Source: Planococcus wigleyi (lineage in GTDB: Bacteria > Bacillota > Bacilli > Bacillales_A > Planococcaceae). Taken from it: a stretch of 64,000 bases of DNA. The stretch covers positions 124,001-188,000 of the forward strand of contig NZ_JACSPU010000003.1 in assembly GCF_014836985.1 (NCBI RefSeq), in the 5' to 3' direction. Shown here piece after piece: positions 60,313 to 64,000 of this stretch. The notes beneath the pieces were generated by a model. It was given only the letters and a program-made list of their open reading frames with translations. It did not search any database and was not told where the DNA came from. Made by a program: the position numbers and the translations under genes. The first letter of the stretch is position 1. Each line of letters begins with the position of its first letter.

Positions 60313-60645
60313 TCAATGATGGATCGCGTGTTCAATGGCCTGCTTTAAAAGATTCATGACATGATTATCGTCTTCCGAATAGTAGAGTGTGGTTCCAGCT
60401 CTACGATATTTCACTAATCGCAACTGTTTCAGAAAACGCAGTTGATGCGACACCGTGGATTGCCCCAAATTCAACTTTTCTGCCAGGTCATTGACGGAGT
60501 ATTCACCGGAACACAGCAGATTCAAAATGCGAATTCGAGTAGGGTCACTTAATGCTTTAAATGTTTGGGAGACGACAAAGAGGGTTTCTTCATCTAACCG
60601 GCTACTCGTGACGGAAACTTCTTTTTTTTCAAAATCCATACTCAT
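60313..60645 (-). CDS. czrA: CzrA-like zinc/cobalt-responsive ArsR family repressor
   Basis: 110 residues: winged helix ([46 protein letters not shown]) and the C-terminal alpha-5 metal site [18 protein letters not shown], with the Asp/His...His/His ligands of CzrA. Zn or Co binding lifts repression. A near-perfect 26-bp palindrome typical of CzrA operators lies at 60686-60711. The likely target, the P1B-4 ATPase, is now 875 bases downstream beyond the transposase remnant. Confidence 0.88.
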   Translation of the reverse strand: MSMDFEKKEVSVTSSRLDEETLFVVSQTFKALSDPTRIRILNLLCSGEYSVNDLAEKLNLGQSTVSHQLRFLKQLRLVKYRRAGTTLYYSEDDNHVMNLLKQAIEHAIHH

Positions 60646-60685
60646 CTTCTAAAGACCTCCAAAGATATATTTTAACCTTATAATA

Positions 60686-60711
60686 AATATATGAGCATAT
60701 GTTCATATATT
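60686..60711. promoter_or_regulatory. CzrA-type operator
   Basis: AATATATGAGCAT and ATGTTCATATATT pair with one mismatch pair, containing the core ATATGA(G/A)CATATGTTCATAT seen in CzrA/SmtB-family operators. It lies 41 bases upstream of the czrA start. The remaining gap to 60969 shows no gene. Confidence 0.75.
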
Positions 60712-60969
60712 GATTATAAGGTTTTCTTTTATTAATTGTCAAGTATATTCCCAGAGTATTCTTTTTAGCTTAAAATTATCGAATTGCACCCGTATAACCA
60801 GCTGAATCTCATTGGAAAAGCCAAATCTCTATAACGAAATGTATCTTTCTGCCCAGGTGTTCCGATTAAAATGACAAAATAAAATAAAAATTAAATATAA
60901 TGTCAGATGTGTATTCAAGTAGAAACAGTTTAAAGTATATTGTAGGTATAAAATAGGAGGTATTATGAG

Positions 60970-62418
60970 TTGAAAAAATGGATAATAATGCTTTTAATGA
61001 TTTTGCTAGTCTCGATATACACGCCAAAAAGTTATGCAAATACAAATCTCACTTTCGTAGACGTAGCTAATCATCGAGCTCAAGCTGAAATCTCGTATCT
61101 CGTGACTCGTGGTTTTGTCCACGGGGTAACGGCAACAACTTTTGTGCCTAACCGACAGGTAACCCGAGGTGAAGCAGCCGCTATGCTCGGCAGAGCACTA
61201 GGGTTAAGTGGAGTTAAAAGAAATACCAAATTCTCTGACGTAAGAGTAGGCAACTTCGCTTCAGGGTATGTGGATGAATTAGTTCGGAAAGGGATAATAT
61301 CAGGTTATCCCGATGGCTCGTTTCAACCATATAAAGTTCTATCTCGTGGAGAGATGGCTCTTCTGATAAATAGGAGTTTTAATTTGGGTGGAATCAGTAT
61401 CTCTACTTCGGTGGACAACTTAATGCGAAAAGGAATTGCACAAGGCTTTCCTGATGGCAGTTTTCGAACGGACGAGACCATCATTCGAGCAGACTTTGCA
61501 ATTTTTTTGGCAAGAAGCTTAAATGAAAATTTCAGAGTTAAACCGGAGGGTGTTTCATTTAGCAAGACAATGTATGTTAATACAGGTGCTGATGCTTTAA
61601 ATATGCGTTCTGGTCCCAGCACTTCGGATAAAGTAATAAGCAGTTTGAAACATGGAACAACCGTTAATGTCGCTTCATCAAAAAATGGCTGGTCACATGT
61701 TCAGGTGAATGGTGTTATTGGTTACGTCAGTACAAATTATCTTGTAGCTTTAAAGCCAACTGTTCCAGCGCCAGTTTCCACTTCCCTAGGAACGAGTGAT
61801 TTGAAAGTTATTATAGATCCCGGTCATGGAGGGACAGATCCGGGATCCGTCGCTAATGGTTTTCAAGAAAAGATGATTACTCTAAATGTCGGAAAACACA
61901 TGAAAAATTATTTTGATCAAACACCGATTGCTACTACAATGACACGCAGTACCGACGTTTTCATTGAGTTAAGTGACCGTGCTAAGGCAGCAGCAAAAAA
62001 TGATGGAGATGTTTTTGTTAGCATTCATACCAATAAATTTAATGGCGAAGTAAACGGACAAGAAACCTTTTACTATGCGAAAACAACAGCGACAAATCCG
62101 AACGTCCAAGAGTCACGTGCGCTTTCCATTTATCTGCAGGCACGCATGCAAGAAGCGTGGAAGTTGACCAATCGTCAAGTTAAAGTAGGGAATTTAGCCG
62201 TGCTGCGTGAAAACACAGTTCCTGCCTCCCTAACTGAAATAGGATTTATCGATAATTCGAAGGATCTTCAATTTATAAAATCGGAGTTGGAGCGTCAAAG
62301 AATGGGGAAAGCGTTATTTCTCGGTACACTGGACTATTTTTACCATTATGAAAAACGAACTGATGTATTGCCATACTACAAAAAAGCTGGAGCTTCGCTC
62401 AGCAAAAAGCTGCATTGA
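60970..62418 (+). CDS. N-acetylmuramoyl-L-alanine amidase with three SLH domains and SH3
   Basis: 482 residues: signal peptide (to about SYA, residue 23), three SLH repeats (FVDVANHRAQAEISYLVTRG; FSDVRVGNFASGYVDELVRKG; VDNLMRKGIAQGFPDGSF), a bacterial SH3 domain (ALNMRSGPSTSDKVI...VSTNYLVAL) and an Amidase_3 domain with zinc ligands IIDPGHGG, SIHTN and catalytic Glu in SLTEIGFIDN. It cuts the stem peptide from peptidoglycan and is held on the wall by SLH. The TTG start at 60970 has AGGAGG 9 bases upstream; an ATG at 60965 is out of frame. Confidence 0.92.
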   Translation: MKKWIIMLLMILLVSIYTPKSYANTNLTFVDVANHRAQAEISYLVTRGFVHGVTATTFVPNRQVTRGEAAAMLGRALGLSGVKRNTKFSDVRVGNFASGYVDELVRKGIISGYPDGSFQPYKVLSRGEMALLINRSFNLGGISISTSVDNLMRKGIAQGFPDGSFRTDETIIRADFAIFLARSLNENFRVKPEGVSFSKTMYVNTGADALNMRSGPSTSDKVISSLKHGTTVNVASSKNGWSHVQVNGVIGYVSTNYLVALKPTVPAPVSTSLGTSDLKVIIDPGHGGTDPGSVANGFQEKMITLNVGKHMKNYFDQTPIATTMTRSTDVFIELSDRAKAAAKNDGDVFVSIHTNKFNGEVNGQETFYYAKTTATNPNVQESRALSIYLQARMQEAWKLTNRQVKVGNLAVLRENTVPASLTEIGFIDNSKDLQFIKSELERQRMGKALFLGTLDYFYHYEKRTDVLPYYKKAGASLSKKLH

Positions 62419-62581
62419 GCTACAACTATTTTTAAGTACTGCTTCTGTAATGAAGGAAAAGATTGAATATCTTGTATTTGAATAATTTTCAGCATTTTTC
62501 GCCAACTCTTTTTAATGGAGAAGGATGAGTTTTATATGAATTTACCGTTTGTCCTGTTCGGATTCGAAAGAAATTCTGTCA

Positions 62582-62830
62582 TTAAGTTTTTTTAAAACTG
62601 TTTTTAGTTTCAGCAAGTTGTTTAACTAGTTGTTGGTGGTAAAACACTTTTGACCAAAGGTAAATAGCCAGTCCAATAAGCAAAATGGGCATTTGCCATC
62701 CCGTTTTATCATTCAAAACAAAATCATAAAGGGCCCAAACAAAGAGAGCCACACTATAAAAGAGGAATCCGTATGTTGAGGATCTCTCTTTTTTTTGTTT
62801 TCTTTTGTTCTCTTTTTTCGTTGCTGTCAT
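62582..62830 (-). CDS. Small membrane protein (82 residues)
   Basis: A very basic N-terminus (TATKKENKRKQKKERS), then two transmembrane segments (GFLFYSVALFVWALYDFVLN and MPILLIGLAIYLWSKVFY). GGGAGGAAAAAG lies just upstream of the ATG. Unrecognised. It sits between the amidase and the GH13-like gene on the other strand; the 62831-63145 gap shows nothing else. Confidence 0.65.
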   Translation of the reverse strand: MTATKKENKRKQKKERSSTYGFLFYSVALFVWALYDFVLNDKTGWQMPILLIGLAIYLWSKVFYHQQLVKQLAETKNSFKKT

Positions 62831-63145
62831 CTTTTTCCTCCCTCACTTCTTCTGTTTAGGTATTTTTACTAACTGAACTTATCTCGTCAGGTAACTCTAA
62901 CTCTAATGGATTTAGGCGATTAATCAACTAAGTAATAAGGCAATTCTATGAAAAAAGATATGTGCATTGGTACTGAACTGGATGGGGAATCAACCATGAA
63001 GCAAACATCTTTCTTCACAGTTTCGACGAAACTAAGCTAGAGATACTTGATTTTTGATAATATTGCATAGTAGCGATGCCTGCTGTTTGATAAACTAGAC
63101 CGGACGTAAGGAAATCGATGAGTTTTACCGAAGGAGGAAGTTGGA

Positions 63146-64000
63146 TTGAAAGCAAAGTGGTTTTTAGCAATTATAACTGGAATTTTATTAGTGAGCTTAG
63201 TAACTCCAGCAGCAGCAAAAGAAAAGAATTCACTGCAAGATGAAATCATATACGACCTGTTAGTCGATCGTTACTTCAATAAAGTTATACAGAATGACTA
63301 TGAAGTGGATTCCCGGGATATAACCGCATTCAATGGTGGCGATTTTAAAGGATTGGCAAGCGAAATGCAGTACATCAAAGATATGGGATTTACAATGGTA
63401 TCGATTGGGCCGGTATTTGCGACGGATACGTATGACGGAAAAGAAGTAATCGATTATCAACAATTTGAACGTCATTTTGGTACGGAGGAGGAGTTTCAAG
63501 AGGCCATTGATAAAATCCATGAGTTGGATATGAAAGTAATAATCGATATTCCAACTCAACGGGTCAGCAAAGAACACGTATGGAACAAAGAGAATCCGGA
63601 GTGGTTCTCTGAAAATGAAGATGGAACGATGGCACTGGATACAACAAATCCGGAAGCTCAAAGAAAATTAATTGATTGGTTCAGTGAATTTGTCGAAGAA
63701 TATGAAATAGATGGAATTCGCCTACAAACCGCAGATCAATTGGATGAAGATTTTATTAGTCAATTTTCAGAAACCATGAAAAGTATTCGGGATGTCTATA
63801 TCATAAGCGACTTAGAAATGGGACCTCAATCCGGACTGGATGCGGTTGTAAAGCCTGGTATAGAAGAGGATTTGCGAAGCAGTTATAAAAATTTCGATCC
63901 CCTTTCAACAACTTCTCCGGACTTTGAAGAGACGGCTGAGGGCCAATTAACTCGAGTGGATTCTCTTTTAAGCAATCGCTTTACATCTGATATAGTGGCA
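63146..64000 (+). CDS. Secreted GH13 (alpha-amylase family)-like protein, 3' truncated by window end
   Basis: 285 codons are visible from TTG 63146 (GGAGG upstream). A signal peptide (KAKWFLAIITGILLVSLVTPAAA) precedes a GH13 barrel: IIYDLLVDRYFN, DFKGLASEMQYIKDMGFTMVSIGPVF, KVIIDIPTQRV, YEIDGIRLQTAD, YIISDLEMG. Compared with GH13 consensus (DxxxNH; GxRxD; ExxG), the region-I NH is TQ and the nucleophile Asp is Gln in GIRLQ. It may be non-catalytic or have a different site. The C-terminal part is outside the window. Confidence 0.75.
   Translation, partial: MKAKWFLAIITGILLVSLVTPAAAKEKNSLQDEIIYDLLVDRYFNKVIQNDYEVDSRDITAFNGGDFKGLASEMQYIKDMGFTMVSIGPVFATDTYDGKEVIDYQQFERHFGTEEEFQEAIDKIHELDMKVIIDIPTQRVSKEHVWNKENPEWFSENEDGTMALDTTNPEAQRKLIDWFSEFVEEYEIDGIRLQTADQLDEDFISQFSETMKSIRDVYIISDLEMGPQSGLDAVVKPGIEEDLRSSYKNFDPLSTTSPDFEETAEGQLTRVDSLLSNRFTSDIVA

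Overview
The window looks like DNA from a low-to-moderate G+C Bacillota, most probably Planococcaceae (Planococcus/Planomicrobium type). The reasons are strong AGGAGG-type ribosome sites, frequent TTG/GTG starts, Bacillus-type regulators (PerR/Fur boxes, CadC, CzrA, Bacillus-type MerR), an SLH-domain amidase, an intracellular subtilisin with the LIPY pro-motif, and Amj. The genus is an inference. I saw no tRNA, rRNA, CRISPR array or replication gene, so I cannot say whether this is chromosome or a large plasmid.

Region 1 (1-12.1 kb) is conserved-looking metabolism: the start of ribD and a stand-alone GTP cyclohydrolase II (minus), a ferritin behind a Fur box and a PerR box, a FetAB-type exporter, a saccharopine-dehydrogenase-like reductase, a DUF485/ActP acetate symporter pair, an intracellular subtilisin, and a peptide-use group (YfcC-type carrier, family-5 binding lipoprotein, M42 aminopeptidase). 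Almost every unit ends in a clear terminator.

Region 2 (12.15-26.5 kb) is the most unusual part. Single genes or short operons are set apart by two kinds of recombination-site-like repeat. From 13.1 to 19.9 kb there are five dif-like sites (11-6-11, each half close to the Bacillus subtilis dif halves), mostly just 3' of a gene. From 21.6 to 25.8 kb there are seven copies of a 34-bp site with 13-bp inverted arms around a variable 8-bp spacer, the geometry of loxP/FRT, each interval holding one or two small genes (WapI-like immunity protein, TPR-like protein, small membrane proteins, Amj flippase). A third palindrome family (GTTCGTAAAAGTGTAC core) lies at 12.2, 18.4, 20.8 (decayed), 48.8 and 57.5 kb.

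Region 3 (26.6-48.6 kb) is accessory and defence-like: a DUF3006/secreted MBL pair, a RelE/RelB-type toxin-antitoxin with a perfect operator, phage-regulator remnants, an Mrr-type nuclease, a SEC-C protein, a SIR2/AbiH-like protein followed by a 1065-residue SF2 helicase with a possible C-terminal nuclease, a G+C-rich tyrosine recombinase module, and four HEPN-motif proteins in a row (two paralogues around a zinc-ribbon gene, then two ApeA-like proteins).

Region 4 (48.9-60.7 kb) is a metal-resistance block: merR-merA with its operator, an UPF0060 membrane protein, a methyltransferase, cadD-cadC-cadA, a CDF exporter, and a P1B-4 ATPase separated from its likely repressor gene czrA by a decayed IS630-type transposase. 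Region 5 (60.9-64 kb) has an SLH/SH3/amidase_3 wall hydrolase, a small membrane protein and the start of a secreted GH13-like protein whose usual catalytic residues are replaced.
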